From: Staphylococcus piscifermentans
Lineage (GTDB): Bacteria > Bacillota > Bacilli > Staphylococcales > Staphylococcaceae
Length of the DNA: 64,000 bases
Assembly: GCF_900186985.1 (NCBI RefSeq)
Contig: NZ_LT906447.1
Span: forward strand, 2,542,001 to 2,606,000
Direction of reading: 5' to 3'
The position numbers were made by a program, and so were the translations under genes. Positions within the stretch are counted from its first letter, which is position 1. Each line of letters begins with the position of its first letter. The notes under the pieces were generated by a model. That model had not been told where the DNA came from and ran no database searches. It was given only the letters and a program-made list of their open reading frames with translations. Below are positions 39,301 through 49,568 of this stretch, piece by piece.

Positions 39301-39546
39301 TCGGACACGTTGACCGCCATCTTGGCCAATATATCCATTTATTGGACACGTTGCTCTCGATCTTGGCCAATATATCCATTTATTGGACACGTTGCTCTCG
39401 ATCTTGGCCAATATATCCATTTATTGGACACGTTGCTCTCGATCTTGGCCAATATATCCGTTTATTGGACACGTTGCTTCGAATCTTGGCCAATATATCT
39501 ATTTATTGGACACGTTGCTCTCAATCTTGGCCAATATCCCCACTTA
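39301..39546 (+). repeat. 41-bp tandem repeat array, six units
   Basis: Units begin at 39301, 39342, 39383, 39424, 39465 and 39506 with an exact period of 41. The unit starts TTGGACACGTTGCTCTCGAT and contains the palindrome TTGGCCAA and CCAAT-N10-ATTGG. Units 2-4 are almost identical; units 1, 5 and 6 carry a few changes. As 41 is not a multiple of three, translation is unlikely. The array lies in the intergenic stretch downstream of rpsR. Confidence 0.95.
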
Positions 39547-39652
39547 ACACTTAACAATCATATTCGCGCCATTCCTATTTCAATTTGTCTTTCTCCATCG
39601 TTCTCCTACCATCTCTGCCCTTTTTCCGCCCTCCCAACAGTATTTCAGACAT

Positions 39653-39688
39653 TAAAAAACCCCGTAAGGCGATGCCTACGGGGTTTAT
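39653..39688 (-). terminator. Terminator of rpsF-ssb-rpsR
   Basis: AAACCCCGTAGGC pairs with GCCTTACGGGGTTT (one wobble or bulge) on the reverse strand, followed by TTTT. Confidence 0.9.
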
Positions 39689-39702
39689 CTATAAGTTTTA
39701 TC

Positions 39703-39945
39703 TTAGTTTTCTTCTTTAACATATGGTAATAAAGCCATATGACGAGCACGTTTGATAGCTGTAGTCAACATACGTTGATATTTAGCTGAAGTGCCAGTTA
39801 CACGACGTGGTAAAATTTTACCGCGTTCTGAGATAAAACGTTTTAATAAGTCAGTATCTTTATAGTCGATGTGTGTAATTCCGTTTGCTGTGAAATAACA
39901 AACTTTTTTACGACGACGTCCGCCTCTTCTTGGTCCACCTGCCAT
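39703..39945 (-). CDS. rpsR: 30S ribosomal protein S18
   Basis: The 80-residue protein has the S18 signature [21 protein letters not shown] and ends YVKEEN. It binds the 30S platform with S6. GGAGGC lies before the ATG. It is the third gene of rpsF-ssb-rpsR, 56 bases after ssb. Confidence 0.98.
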   Translation of the reverse strand: MAGGPRRGGRRRKKVCYFTANGITHIDYKDTDLLKRFISERGKILPRRVTGTSAKYQRMLTTAIKRARHMALLPYVKEEN

Positions 39946-40001
39946 GGTTAACTGCCTCCTTTAATTGATATTTTCAAATTTCTACGTTCATTACACGTTG
40001 A

Positions 40002-40526
40002 TTAGAATGGTAAATCATCATCACTGATATCAATCGGGCCGTTTGCATTTGCAAATGGGTTGTCAGATTGTCCAGATTTTGATGAATTTTGATTTTGATA
40101 AGATGACGTATTTTGACCTTGTTGTTGTCCACCGTAACTTTGACCATAATCTTGGAATTGGTTATTACCGCCTCCAGATTGTTGGCCGCCGTGACGTTGA
40201 TTTTGTGACTTAGGTTCAAGGAATTGAACACTATCACATACAACTTCTGTCACAAAAATACGACGTCCTTCTTGGTTTTCGTAACTGCGTGATTGTAAGC
40301 GACCATCAACGCCGGCAAGACTACCTTTAAACAAATAATTGTTTACATTTTCTGCTTGTTTTCTAAAAACAACACAGTTAATGAAGTCTGCTTCACGTTC
40401 CCCTTGCGCATTCGTAAACGTACGATTAACCGCTAAGGTAAAAGTCGCTACACTTACGCCTGAGGGTGTCGTTCTGTATTCAGGATCTCTAGTTAAACGT
40501 CCTACTAATACAACTCTGTTAAGCAT
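40002..40526 (-). CDS. ssb: Single-stranded DNA-binding protein
   Basis: The 174-residue protein has an N-terminal OB fold ([17 protein letters not shown], residues 2-18; [14 protein letters not shown]). A Gln/Asn/Gly/Ser-rich linker follows (residues 110-160), and the acidic tip DISDDDLPF recruits repair and replication partners. It coats single-stranded DNA. GGGGGCG precedes the ATG. Confidence 0.97.
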   Translation of the reverse strand: MLNRVVLVGRLTRDPEYRTTPSGVSVATFTLAVNRTFTNAQGEREADFINCVVFRKQAENVNNYLFKGSLAGVDGRLQSRSYENQEGRRIFVTEVVCDSVQFLEPKSQNQRHGGQQSGGGNNQFQDYGQSYGGQQQGQNTSSYQNQNSSKSGQSDNPFANANGPIDISDDDLPF

Positions 40527-40548
40527 TTAAACGCCCCCATTCTGTTTT

Positions 40549-40845
40549 TTACTTATCTTCGTCTTCGCGGATTACAATGTAACGAATGATATCGTCATTG
40601 ATTTTAGCTAAACGTTGGAATTCATCTGTAGCTTCACTGTCTTCAGTGTTGATACGTACAATGTTGTAGTAACCTTCTTTGAAATCTTCAATTTCGTAAG
40701 CAAGGCGACGTTTGCCCCAATCTTTTTCTTCAATGATTTCAGCACCGTCTTTAGTTAAAATACCGTTGAAACGTTCAACTAATGCTTTTCTAGCTTCGTC
40801 TTCAATGTTTGGACGAACTACGTACATAATTTCATAAGTTCTCAT
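40549..40845 (-). CDS. rpsF: 30S ribosomal protein S6
   Basis: The 98-residue protein begins [18 protein letters not shown], the standard S6 start, and contains [11 protein letters not shown]. It pairs with S18 on the 30S subunit. It is the first gene of the operon; GGAGGTG precedes the ATG. A leader with features of the S6:S18 autoregulatory RNA lies upstream. Confidence 0.98.
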   Translation of the reverse strand: MRTYEIMYVVRPNIEDEARKALVERFNGILTKDGAEIIEEKDWGKRRLAYEIEDFKEGYYNIVRINTEDSEATDEFQRLAKINDDIIRYIVIREDEDK

Positions 40846-40959
40846 TTTATATTTGCACCTCCTTGTGGTCTATGCGGCTTACTATCTGATGTAGCAAGCA
40901 AGGAATAATTTTCATTACTCACAATCAAGAATTATAGCACACGCAATTACTTTTTACAA
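40846..40959 (-). promoter_or_regulatory. rpsF promoter and probable S6:S18-binding leader
   Basis: The promoter is TTGTAA (40954-40959), a 17-base spacer and TATAAT (40931-40936). The leader has a stem of TTGCTAC with GTAAG (near 40884-40905) followed by CCG, as in the ribosomal-protein leader that binds S6:S18 and represses the operon. The RNA call rests on the CCG bulge and position, not on a covariance search. Confidence 0.6.
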
Positions 40960-40990
40960 TCTTTTTTACAGCACTTTTCAACCTGATTTC

Positions 40991-42031
40991 TTAGTTCACT
41001 TCACACGCGTAACCATCTTTGTCACGATCCATTTTAGCTTGATAAGCAGGATGACCTTGCGGAACACCCTCAGGATGAACTTGTCTTAACGCCGTGCAAT
41101 TAGCATAACTTTCACTTGCATTACTGCTTGGACTTTGACTCGATGCCCCTGTCGCACTACCAGAATTTACACTCCCCTCAGACTGACCTGTTGTCTGCTT
41201 TGAAGTTTGTGCTTCACTAGGCGCACTGGACTGAGCCTCCGTATCAGCAGGCACATCGCCGCTCCAAATATTCAAATGCTCTTCTTGAGCTAAGCGCTGA
41301 CTTTCCTTCAATTGATCTAAGTACGTAACACTCGGAGGATAAACATACGCCACCTTCGCTAAACCTTGACGCACCAACGCATCATTAACCATCTTGCCAT
41401 CCGCATAGACATACGCTAAATAACGACCGTATTTATCAGTCTTACCACCCTTATCAAACTCAACTTCAATTTTCGAAGCATTTTCCAACATATTCTTCGT
41501 ATAAGCCGACGCTTCCTTACCATAAGGTTGCACACCCTTCGTAGGATGCTTCGTTTCCGGCGTATCAATCAATAACAAACGAAACACAGCTTCTTTACCA
41601 TTATATATTAAACGTACCGTGTCCCCATCAACTGCCCTCGCATAAGTCGTTTCCTCTCGCACCAAGCCATTCGCTTCCTTCTGAGAATCCGCTTTTTCAG
41701 CTTTCTGAAGCTCCTCTTTTGGTGCCTCCTTAGCCTTAGGTTTCTGCGTTGGAGCAGTCTTAAACTCCTTCTCCTTTTCATTCTCAGCATCCGAATCCTT
41801 CTCCGGTGACTTCTTCGCCTTCTCATCCGTTTGATGCGCCGTCTTCTGTTCATGAGACTTAGAAGACTCTTCATCTCCCCCGCTCACTGCCGTGAAAAGA
41901 ATACCTAGAAAGAGGCTGGCCGCAATGATAGTAACAGCCGTTTTCTTAGGCTTTCTCGTAGTTGCCAAATAAATAAGTCGAATTAAAAATATAAAAAATA
42001 CAATAAAACATATCACACTCAAAAATTGCAT
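40991..42031 (-). CDS. Membrane-anchored thermonuclease-like protein with excalibur domain
   Basis: The 346-residue protein has an N-terminal membrane part (two hydrophobic segments in residues 1-55) and a Lys/Glu-rich linker (about 60-125). A staphylococcal-nuclease domain follows ([32 protein letters not shown]), then a Ser/Gln/Thr-rich linker and a C-terminal excalibur calcium-binding motif ([10 protein letters not shown]). It should cut DNA or RNA at the cell surface. The ATG at 42031 follows AGAGGTG; the earlier ATG lacks a site. It marks the start of the block inserted between rpsF and ychF. Confidence 0.85.
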   Translation of the reverse strand: MQFLSVICFIVFFIFLIRLIYLATTRKPKKTAVTIIAASLFLGILFTAVSGGDEESSKSHEQKTAHQTDEKAKKSPEKDSDAENEKEKEFKTAPTQKPKAKEAPKEELQKAEKADSQKEANGLVREETTYARAVDGDTVRLIYNGKEAVFRLLLIDTPETKHPTKGVQPYGKEASAYTKNMLENASKIEVEFDKGGKTDKYGRYLAYVYADGKMVNDALVRQGLAKVAYVYPPSVTYLDQLKESQRLAQEEHLNIWSGDVPADTEAQSSAPSEAQTSKQTTGQSEGSVNSGSATGASSQSPSSNASESYANCTALRQVHPEGVPQGHPAYQAKMDRDKDGYACEVN

Positions 42032-42186
42032 TATGTAGTACACCTCTGCCATGTCTTTATTTATGACATTATTATACTATAATTTTGATAAATCTATGAT
42101 TATTTTTTTACTTTGCATTTATAAGAAGTAGACATTCAGATTTTATTTGCCACTTAAGTTAAAATAGTCTTAAAGAGGTGTTGAAT

Positions 42187-42444
42187 ATGTCTGAAAATAA
42201 AGCACGAATTTTTAAATCTGACGCATCACACGCTGTAACTCTGCCGGATTCAGTCATTAAAGAATTAAATTTAAAACCTGGCGATGTCCTAATCCAGGAA
42301 GTACGCAACAACCAGATTATTTTAAAAAAAGAAAGCCATCCCAATTTCTCTGAAGAATGGCAACAATTTTTCGAACAAGGCGGTAGTTATGAAGATTACG
42401 AAACTCACCAATGGGGTGAAGCATCGGAGCGTGAAAAATGGTAG
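42187..42444 (+). CDS. MazE-family antitoxin
   Basis: The 85-residue protein has an AbrB-type DNA-binding fold (residues 5-46: ARIFKSDASHAVTLPDSVIKE, KPGDVLIQEV) and an acidic C-terminal tail that should bind the toxin. It overlaps the MazF gene by seven bases. The ATG at 42187 follows AGAGGTG by seven bases; the GTG at 42178 lies inside that site. MazE with MazF should repress their own promoter. This is a second locus, apart from the chromosomal mazEF-sigB locus expected in staphylococci. Confidence 0.8.
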   Translation: MSENKARIFKSDASHAVTLPDSVIKELNLKPGDVLIQEVRNNQIILKKESHPNFSEEWQQFFEQGGSYEDYETHQWGEASEREKW

Positions 42445-42776
42445 AACAATATAAAATTATCGACGTAAATTTAGATCCTATACTAGGCCGAGAAAAAGGA
42501 AAATACCGACCTTGTGTGGTCTTGAGCCGTACAAGCTTTAATGATAAAACAAGTCTCGTGTGGGTTTCACCAATTACTAGCCGTCCCGTTAAATACCCTA
42601 CTGATGTTCCTTTGAAAACCTTAGAAAATCATATCAAAGGTACAGTTGATGTCGGCCAAATCCGCACCCTCGATTTAAGTACACGTCATTTTCGGATAGT
42701 AGATAGCGTTTCTCACGAAGTCATGCATCAAATTGACGACATTATTACGAATATACTCAGGATAGAATTTCAGTAA
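42438..42776 (+). CDS. MazF/PemK-family endoribonuclease toxin
   Basis: The 112-residue protein has the PemK/MazF beta-barrel signatures: GREKGKYRPCVVLSRTSFN (residues 18-36), VSPITSRP, and KGTVDVGQIRTLDLSTR with a catalytic Arg and Thr as in known toxins. It should cut single-stranded mRNA at short sites. The ATG overlaps the end of the antitoxin gene, so translation is coupled. The pair is complete and in the usual order. Confidence 0.83.
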   Translation: MVEQYKIIDVNLDPILGREKGKYRPCVVLSRTSFNDKTSLVWVSPITSRPVKYPTDVPLKTLENHIKGTVDVGQIRTLDLSTRHFRIVDSVSHEVMHQIDDIITNILRIEFQ

Positions 42777-42919
42777 GCAACTTCTGATATAATTCTTGTT
42801 TAAAACTTCTAGGCAGGGTAAACCAATAATGTAAGAGTTAAAAATAAATATTAAAATAGTATATTTTTTGTTAAATTATTGCGTAATTGTGAAAGTTTTG
42901 TAGATAAACATGTTTTGAA

Positions 42920-42948
42920 TTGGATTTTAAATTGTAAGCGCTTATAAT
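42920..42948 (+). promoter_or_regulatory. Promoter overlapping a cre-like CcpA site
   Basis: TTGGAT (42920-42925), a 17-base spacer and TATAAT (42943-42948). TGTAAGCGCTTATA (42933-42946) overlaps the -10 and fits the cre consensus TGWAANCGNTNWCA except at one base. CcpA binding here would repress the carbamoyltransferase gene in glucose. Confidence 0.6.
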
Positions 42949-42986
42949 AAAAGTGAAATCAATCACAAAGAGGAGTTGTATGTATA

Positions 42987-43991
42987 ATGCAAAACTTAAG
43001 AAACAGAAATTTCCTAACATTATTAGATTTTTCACAGAAAGAAGTTGAATTCTTGCTCAACCTTTCAGAAGATTTGAAACGTGCGAAATACGCAGGTATT
43101 GAGCAACAAACGATGAAAGGAAAAAATATTGCATTAATTTTCGAAAAAGACTCAACTCGTACTCGTTGCGCATTTGAAGTTGCCGCTTACGACCAAGGTG
43201 CTCACGTCACTTATCTTGGACCTACAGGCAGCCAAATGGGCAAAAAAGAAACAGCAGCAGATACTGCTCGCGTACTCGGCGGCATGTATGACGGTATCGA
43301 ATACCGCGGATTCTCTCAACGTACTGTTGAAACATTGGCTGAAAAATCAGGTGTTCCGGTATGGAACGGTTTGACTGACGAAGATCACCCTACGCAAGTA
43401 TTGGCTGACTTCTTGACTGCCAAAGAAACATTGAAAAAACCTTATCACGAAATCAACTTCACATATGTTGGTGACGGACGCAACAACGTAGCGAACGCAT
43501 TGATGGCTGGTGCCGCAATTATGGGTATGCGTTTCCACTTGGTATGTCCTAAAGAGTTAAATCCAACAGACGAATTATTGAATCGTTGTAAAGAATTGGC
43601 TGAAGAAAACGGCGGCGAAATCTTGGTTACTGACGACATCGACAAAGGTGTGAAAGGTTCTGACGTGCTTTACACAGACGTTTGGGTATCAATGGGCGAA
43701 CCTGACGAAGTTTGGGAAGAACGTATCAAATTATTGAAACCTTACCAAGTGAACCAAGAAATGATTGAAAAAACTGGTAATCCACGTGTGATTTTCGAGC
43801 ACTGCTTACCTTCATTCCATAACGATGAAACTAAAATCGGTGCAGAAATCGCAGACAAATACGGCTTGAAAGAAATGGAAGTTACAGATGAAGTCTTCGA
43901 AGGCAAACATTCAGTAGTATTCCAAGAAGCTGAAAACCGTATGCACACAATCAAAGCAGTAATGGTCGCTACTTTAGGAGATATCGGATAA
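42987..43991 (+). CDS. Ornithine carbamoyltransferase
   Basis: The 334-residue protein has STRTRC (about residues 56-61), [11 protein letters not shown], the ornithine-loop DVWVSMGE and FEHCLPSF(H). It interconverts ornithine plus carbamoyl phosphate and citrulline. The HCLPSFH form and the cre-like promoter suggest the catabolic type (ArcB), but no arcA, arcC or arcD is adjacent, so the anabolic type (ArgF) is not excluded. GAGGAG precedes the ATG. A strong terminator follows, so it is a single-gene unit. Confidence 0.92.
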   Translation: MQNLRNRNFLTLLDFSQKEVEFLLNLSEDLKRAKYAGIEQQTMKGKNIALIFEKDSTRTRCAFEVAAYDQGAHVTYLGPTGSQMGKKETAADTARVLGGMYDGIEYRGFSQRTVETLAEKSGVPVWNGLTDEDHPTQVLADFLTAKETLKKPYHEINFTYVGDGRNNVANALMAGAAIMGMRFHLVCPKELNPTDELLNRCKELAEENGGEILVTDDIDKGVKGSDVLYTDVWVSMGEPDEVWEERIKLLKPYQVNQEMIEKTGNPRVIFEHCLPSFHNDETKIGAEIADKYGLKEMEVTDEVFEGKHSVVFQEAENRMHTIKAVMVATLGDIG

Positions 43992-44012
43992 TAAATTTTA
44001 AGTAACTTAAAG

Positions 44013-44056
44013 AGCCACGACAAGGCAAGATTGTCTTGTCGTGGCTCTTCTTTTTA
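44013..44056 (+). terminator. Terminator of the carbamoyltransferase gene
   Basis: AAGAGCCACGACAAG pairs with CTTGTCGTGGCTCTT, followed by CTTTTT. Confidence 0.95.
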
Positions 44057-44184
44057 GACACCGAGTAGTCTTCTGAATTTCTTATTTATTAGAAACAACT
44101 GATTTTAAACACGAACATTGATTTCAAATTATAAAATACACTCAGGTATCTATAGAATCCATATCTTAGCGTACTTTTTATATC

Positions 44185-46851
44185 CTATCGTTCGGCTTTA
44201 TTGTTACGTTTAAATCTTCTATTACTGAATAATGTTCCTAATAATACAAGTAATCCACCTATTAATATATTCTTATTATCTTGTCCTGTCGTAGGTAGTT
44301 TCTTATTGATTGCAGTGTCTTGTTTATCCGCACTCTTGCTTCTTTTAGCAATATACTTACTTTTTACCTTTTGAAGATTTTGCACAGAGTTTTTATTTTT
44401 TCTCTGAGAAATAGCTTCAGTTTTTTCTTCTGCTTTAAATACATTTGCACTTATTTCTTTTGTTATTGTCTTATCCAGTAGTATTTCTTTGTCTTCTTTA
44501 TTGATTATCAAATCGTCTTCATCCTTCAATTGTTCTTCCTCAACTGGAGTGATAGACGCTTTACTTTCTTCTATATCTAAATTCTCATTGTCTGAACATG
44601 TTATATTTTCTTTATATATATCATCATTTTCAATAAGAGGATTTTTCTCTGAATTTAAATTCTCTTCTTCCGCATCAACTTCCTCTCCTGTTTCTAGAAT
44701 AATCGGCGATATCGAAACAAATTCTTCCTCTATTTCATCTGTATTTTGAGAAACTAATGAAGTATCAGTTTGAGAGTTATTAACCTCATCGTCCGCTTCT
44801 AATTCCTCATTTTCTATTTCTTCATTTTCAGCAGTAGCAAAAGGATCTTCAGGCTGTTCCATTTCTGTACTTTCAAATTCTTCGCTTGTTTCTTCCTCAA
44901 AATTTTCTTCTTCAGGTAATTTTAATGGTTCGTAAATTTCTTCTTCGGTTACTTCAAATGTTGGCTCACTTAAATTTTCTTCAACCTCTGTAACAGGCAC
45001 TTCCACAACAGTAGATTTCAAAGCTTCAATCAAACTTTCATTTTGAGCTGATTTATTCTCAGCTTTATCAGTAGCAAATACCTTAATTAATGTATTGCCC
45101 TCTAATTTTTGTTTTTCATTTAAATAGTACTCCCACTTACCCGATGCATCAGCTTCAATTAATATAGGACTATTTGCTGATAATTCTACATGAATTATTG
45201 TAAATGGATCAGCCAGTCCTACTATTTTTTTATCCGATTCTTTGACTGGTTCAATACTAGGAATGGCTGGAGCTATTGTATCTTTAACAATTTGTATTGC
45301 TTTTGGTGATTCGTTATTCGCAATATCTTTTGCGATTGCACTTACTTCATCATTATGATGCAAGACGGACAATGAAGTCGCTTTCCAGTTGCCTTGTGCG
45401 TCTGCTTGAACTTCCACTATTTTATCTCCTGGAATTGTTATTATTACAGTACTATTCGGTTCGCTTGCCCCGCTGATTTCTGTACTGCCTGCCTCAATTG
45501 CATTAATTGCTGGAGTAGTCGGTGCCTTAGTATCTTTAACAATTTGCGTTGCTTTTGATGATTCGTTATTTGCAAGATCTTTTGCAATCGCACTCACTTC
45601 GCCATTATGATGCAAGACTGACGGTAAAGTCGCTTTCCAGTTGCCTTGTGCGTCTGCTTGAACTTCCACTACTTTATTATCTGGCAATGTTATTACTACA
45701 GTGCTATTCGGTTCACTTGCCCCGCTGATTTCTGTACTGCCTGCTTCAATTGCTTTAATCACTGGAGCCGCCGGTGATTTTGTGTCTTTGACAATAATAC
45801 CGGATTCCGAAGAAGTATTACCGGCTACATCTTTTGCCACAGCTTTCACTTCATCATTGTAATTCAATATCTGTTGCAAGTTTGCCTCCCAATTGCCATG
45901 CGCATCTGTCAGTACTTCTAATGTTTTACCTTCTGGAATACTTAAAATTACTGTGCTGTTCGGTTCACTTGTTCCCGAAATATGATTTGTGCCTGCTTCT
46001 ATAGGTTGAATTACTGGTTTCACAGGAGAGATAGTATCTTCAACTATTTGCGATAACATTATAGATTTATTACCTGCAGCATCTTGAGCTTCTGCTTTAA
46101 CATTTTGTCCATGATTTAATGGAGTGCCAAGCGTTACTTTCCAATTGCCTTGTTTATCTGTTGTACTCTCAACTTTTTGATTATCTGGCAGAGTGATAAT
46201 TACGAGACTTTCAGGTTCGCTTGTGCCATTAATTTCAGCACTTCCTGCTTCAATACGATTAATCACTGGTTGAGCAGGAGCCTGAGTATCAACCGCTGTC
46301 ACAATTACATCTTTACTAACTGAGCCTAATTCCCCGGTAGCTTTTACTAATGTAACATCGTTATGTTTTAAAACTATATCTTCTGGAAGTTGCACTTTCC
46401 AATTGCTATCTTTATCAACTTCGGTTTTAACGATTTGACGGTTTGGAAGCGTCACAGTAATAGTGCTTTCCGGGTCACCTTTTCCACTTAAAGTATCAGC
46501 ACCTGCTTCTATCGGTTCTATTGTCGGAGTTGATACATAATACTTTTCAGCGAGTGGAGTTAAAATGATTTCTAACTCTGTCTTCAAATCTGGGCTCGCA
46601 AATTTCACACCTTGCATCACATGAAATAATTTAGTGCGATAATCTCTTTCTGGATGCGCTTTAATATCAAGTACAAGTCTCTCTGTATCCCCTTGAATTG
46701 CCTCATCGTATCTGCGATCAGCATCTGCTTGTGTTTCTGTATTAACCGTAAATCCTTTATCTGTGAGTACATAAGTCACAGTCTGATCATGTTTATTCGG
46801 TAAATTGATGTCTTCGTTAGTTTCTTTACGTACAACTGCTCGTCTTGCCGC
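44185..46851 (-). pseudogene. C-terminal half of a split wall-anchored protein: Ig-like repeats and LPXTG anchor
   Basis: The frame continues directly after the TAA at 46852-46854, beginning AARRAVVRKETNEDINLPN. It contains six Ig-like modules of about 85-90 residues; five share the pattern IEAGSTEISGASEPNSTVVI, and the last is degenerate. An acidic low-complexity stalk of about 200 residues (residues 600-800) follows. The end is KLPTTGQDN, a hydrophobic stretch and RRFKRNN: a sortase A signal. The only start codon near (GTG at 46779) has no ribosome site, so this part would not be made alone. Without it the upstream peptidase loses its wall anchor. Confidence 0.8.
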
Positions 46852-49215
46852 TTATTCTCTATGACGAACGGTAATTTTATCTCCATATTCTAAATTGAAA
46901 TCTTGAACTTTACTTTTTAAGTTATGATTACCTACAAATGACTCGTCTAATAAGACTGTGCCGTCCGCTTTTTCGATTTTTAGATGGACATATTCATCTG
47001 AAAAATACAAATGAGGTTGACCGCTATTTTGTACAAACTTGACTGTTTTCTTTTCAGGATTGTAATCTACATAAGCAAATTCTGAATTTCCTAACCCTCT
47101 TAGAGATATTCGCTGTGTCATAATTGCTTGTGTTGTATTATGTTTAGGGTAGTCTAAAATAGCTTGATTATCACCTTTCTCTCTTACTATTAAATATTGA
47201 CTAACCGGCAAGGCATTATCTAAAGAGAGTGGGGCTGCAATCTTATAAACGCCAGGTTTTACAGCAGGGAAGACTGCCTTACCGTCTTCTACTTTGGCTT
47301 GAGTCACTTCTTTTCCGCCTTCCAATAAGCTGACTTTCACATCTGCGGGCAATGTTTGTCCATTTAAATTCAAAATTATTTCTGCGTTTGAAGATAGCTC
47401 AGTATCTGCTAAATCAGCTGATTTCACTAATTCGTATATTGAAGAAAGGTTTAACTTTTCCTTTAAACGTTTCTGTTCTTCTGGATTATCTATCAACATT
47501 GCTAATGGATAAGCGAAACTATTATTATACGTAGAAAGCTCATTTTTTAAATCTTGTGTGATTGGGATATTGTATAAATCGAAATAAGCAGTTCCGTTCA
47601 CTCCATGTTCTGCCAACCAAAATGTATTAATCCAGCGTGGTACATCTTGGTTAAAAGGTTTATTCAACTTCGTTAAAGCAGCTTCTTCTTCGCGAATTCC
47701 TTTCCATAAATCTGTGAATCCGTCTATCCCGGTTAATCTAACCATTTTTGTCATAAAATCAAGTCGATCTCTAAAGCCTGACCCGCCAAATTTGAATGTT
47801 CCATTTGCTTTAATAATACGGTCATGGATACCTTTTTGGACTTTGTCTTGTCTGCCTTCATATAACCATCCATCATTGATGCCCATTACAGTTGTTTGAT
47901 ATTGGTTAGCTAAAATATTATTTTCAACTTCGATTAATTCCATCTTTCCATCACCAGTCATAGCACCATCATAACCATGACCGACTTCGTGCAACGACAA
48001 CCATCCTTTTTCTAAATAGCCATACATTGAAGGACTATTTGAGCCCATGTTGTTTGTAGAATAGTAAGCTAATCCGAATCCACGTTTATCTGCAATAGTA
48101 AAATATTTGTGAGGTACATTATAGTGAATCGAATTGATATCGTCATTAAGACCTACCCAGCGATCATAATGATTAATAATATCCTCATAATATTCAATCA
48201 TCTCTTCCAAGCTATGAAAGCTATAGCGTCCAGGTTTAGCACCTAAATTAGCAATACGCTCGAGATCAATTCGGGGGATTAAAAATGCAATTTTATCACC
48301 ATCTACGTATCCATAAGAAGTATCACGTTTTTTCCAATCTTCCACAAATTCTTGTTGGTTGCCATTCTTTCGGAAAGTGGGCAAAGTTATACCCGAATCA
48401 CCTTCAACGTAGTATTCTACTACTGGTTTTTTATTTAATCCTGCAGGAATTCTTAAGAAAGCTGTACTATCTGTAGTGGTGGAAATATGAGTCCACTTGC
48501 CATTTTTAGAAACATTAGCATTTCTGATTAATGGACTGTCATCAGTCATTAAATCTACACGCAAATCTGTTTGATTGCTCCCTTGTGCTTGACGGATATA
48601 AAAATTCTTACCTGCGGGTACTATCAGTCCAAGACTTTCACGTGCTTGATAAATACCACGTTGTTGCTCTGCAGTTTTAGCTACTTTAGAGGCTGGGTAA
48701 TAGTCAACTTCTTTGGAATAGACTTGTTCTTTAATTCCCTCAATCGGTGCAACAGTTGTAGCATTTGCTTCTGGAGCTGGTGCATGATAAGTTGTCTTTT
48801 TCGCTTCCACAGGGGCTGATGGTGCTGCAACTGTCAGATGAGCAGCAGATGAAGTTTCAGGCACAGCTCTTGGTTTAATTATAGGTTGATTCACAGTTGT
48901 ATCTTTCTTATTTTCTAATTTTTCATCTATTGGTGTTTCTTGGCTTTTTACAGCTTGTGAATTCTGCGTTGCATTGTCATTATTTTCTGCCGTAAGTTTA
49001 TCGTTTGGTTGTTCAACCATAGTTGACTGACTTGGATTTCCTGTTGAAGCGGTTTGATTTATTTCATTTTCTGCAGCTTCTGCAATATTGCCTGAATTGA
49101 TATATACTAGGCTTCCAAACAGTACCGAAGCAATTCCAGCACTGAATTTTCTAATATGATACTTGTTCTTTCTTTCTCCTTTACTAGAAAGTTTATTTGA
49201 ATGTTGTTGATACAT
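46852..49215 (-). CDS. M60 (enhancin-like) metallopeptidase with YSIRK-type signal, truncated by an in-frame stop
   Basis: The 787-residue part starts with a YSIRK-type signal (KYHIRKFSAGIASVLFGSLV) and a Ser/Thr/Asn/Gln-rich linker. The M60 peptidase domain follows, with zinc motif LHEVGHGYDG near residue 408 and a downstream glutamate in MELIEVENN. The M60 family cuts glycoproteins such as mucins at glycosylated sites. The ATG at 49215 follows GAAGGGA by seven bases; the longer frame lacks a site. A TAA (46852-46854) ends it, but the frame continues unbroken for 888 codons to an LPXTG anchor. As it stands the enzyme would be secreted and not anchored. Confidence 0.82.
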   Translation of the reverse strand: MYQQHSNKLSSKGERKNKYHIRKFSAGIASVLFGSLVYINSGNIAEAAENEINQTASTGNPSQSTMVEQPNDKLTAENNDNATQNSQAVKSQETPIDEKLENKKDTTVNQPIIKPRAVPETSSAAHLTVAAPSAPVEAKKTTYHAPAPEANATTVAPIEGIKEQVYSKEVDYYPASKVAKTAEQQRGIYQARESLGLIVPAGKNFYIRQAQGSNQTDLRVDLMTDDSPLIRNANVSKNGKWTHISTTTDSTAFLRIPAGLNKKPVVEYYVEGDSGITLPTFRKNGNQQEFVEDWKKRDTSYGYVDGDKIAFLIPRIDLERIANLGAKPGRYSFHSLEEMIEYYEDIINHYDRWVGLNDDINSIHYNVPHKYFTIADKRGFGLAYYSTNNMGSNSPSMYGYLEKGWLSLHEVGHGYDGAMTGDGKMELIEVENNILANQYQTTVMGINDGWLYEGRQDKVQKGIHDRIIKANGTFKFGGSGFRDRLDFMTKMVRLTGIDGFTDLWKGIREEEAALTKLNKPFNQDVPRWINTFWLAEHGVNGTAYFDLYNIPITQDLKNELSTYNNSFAYPLAMLIDNPEEQKRLKEKLNLSSIYELVKSADLADTELSSNAEIILNLNGQTLPADVKVSLLEGGKEVTQAKVEDGKAVFPAVKPGVYKIAAPLSLDNALPVSQYLIVREKGDNQAILDYPKHNTTQAIMTQRISLRGLGNSEFAYVDYNPEKKTVKFVQNSGQPHLYFSDEYVHLKIEKADGTVLLDESFVGNHNLKSKVQDFNLEYGDKITVRHRE

Positions 49216-49387
49216 AAAGTTGTCCCTTCTTTCACTTTTAACTCTACACAATTTTATCATTTTATTATTATGAATAGCACTTCTTTTCATCTCTGAAATC
49301 TAAATTTCTAATGATTGTTTACCAAGCAAGAAGGTACGACGAAATAATTTTCTTCTGTTTCGTCCCATTTCATTATTGAAACGAAAA

Positions 49388-49438
49388 TAAAAAGAGTTTA
49401 ATTAGACCTCCCTCAGTCTAGTTAAACTCTTTTTTTCG
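49388..49438. terminator. Bidirectional terminator between divergent genes
   Basis: AAAGAGTTTAATTAGAC pairs with GTCTAGTTAAACTCTTT, with a T run on each strand. It lies between two genes that point away from each other, where a terminator is not needed. The adjacent 49340-49370 is similar to the first hairpin of the dispersed repeats. It may end a small RNA or be left from a lost gene. Confidence 0.85.
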
Positions 49439-49568
49439 TATGTGAGTATTATTACTCTATTTTTAACATCTATTATTTGTAATATTTCTTTCAGGTGTTA
49501 CCGTTTATTATATAAAAATAAATAGGAGATTGATGATATTTCTTTCAACTATAATAGGAGGTATTTTG

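Noticed and set aside
39301..39546. 41-bp array as a CRISPR
   Set aside because: Units are contiguous and have no unique spacers; no cas genes are near.
39292..39729. 145-codon ORF over the 41-bp repeats
   Set aside because: The period is not a multiple of three, so the frame changes meaning at each unit, and there is no ribosome site. It is a by-product of a stop-poor repeat.
42777..42919. ArcR/Crp-type box (TGTGA half site) upstream of the carbamoyltransferase
   Set aside because: Only one half site (GTGAAAG) is present; no matching TCACA at the right distance.
44185..46779. GTG at 46779 as the start of an independent LPXTG protein
   Set aside because: No Shine-Dalgarno, no signal peptide, and the frame is continuous with the upstream peptidase apart from one stop codon.
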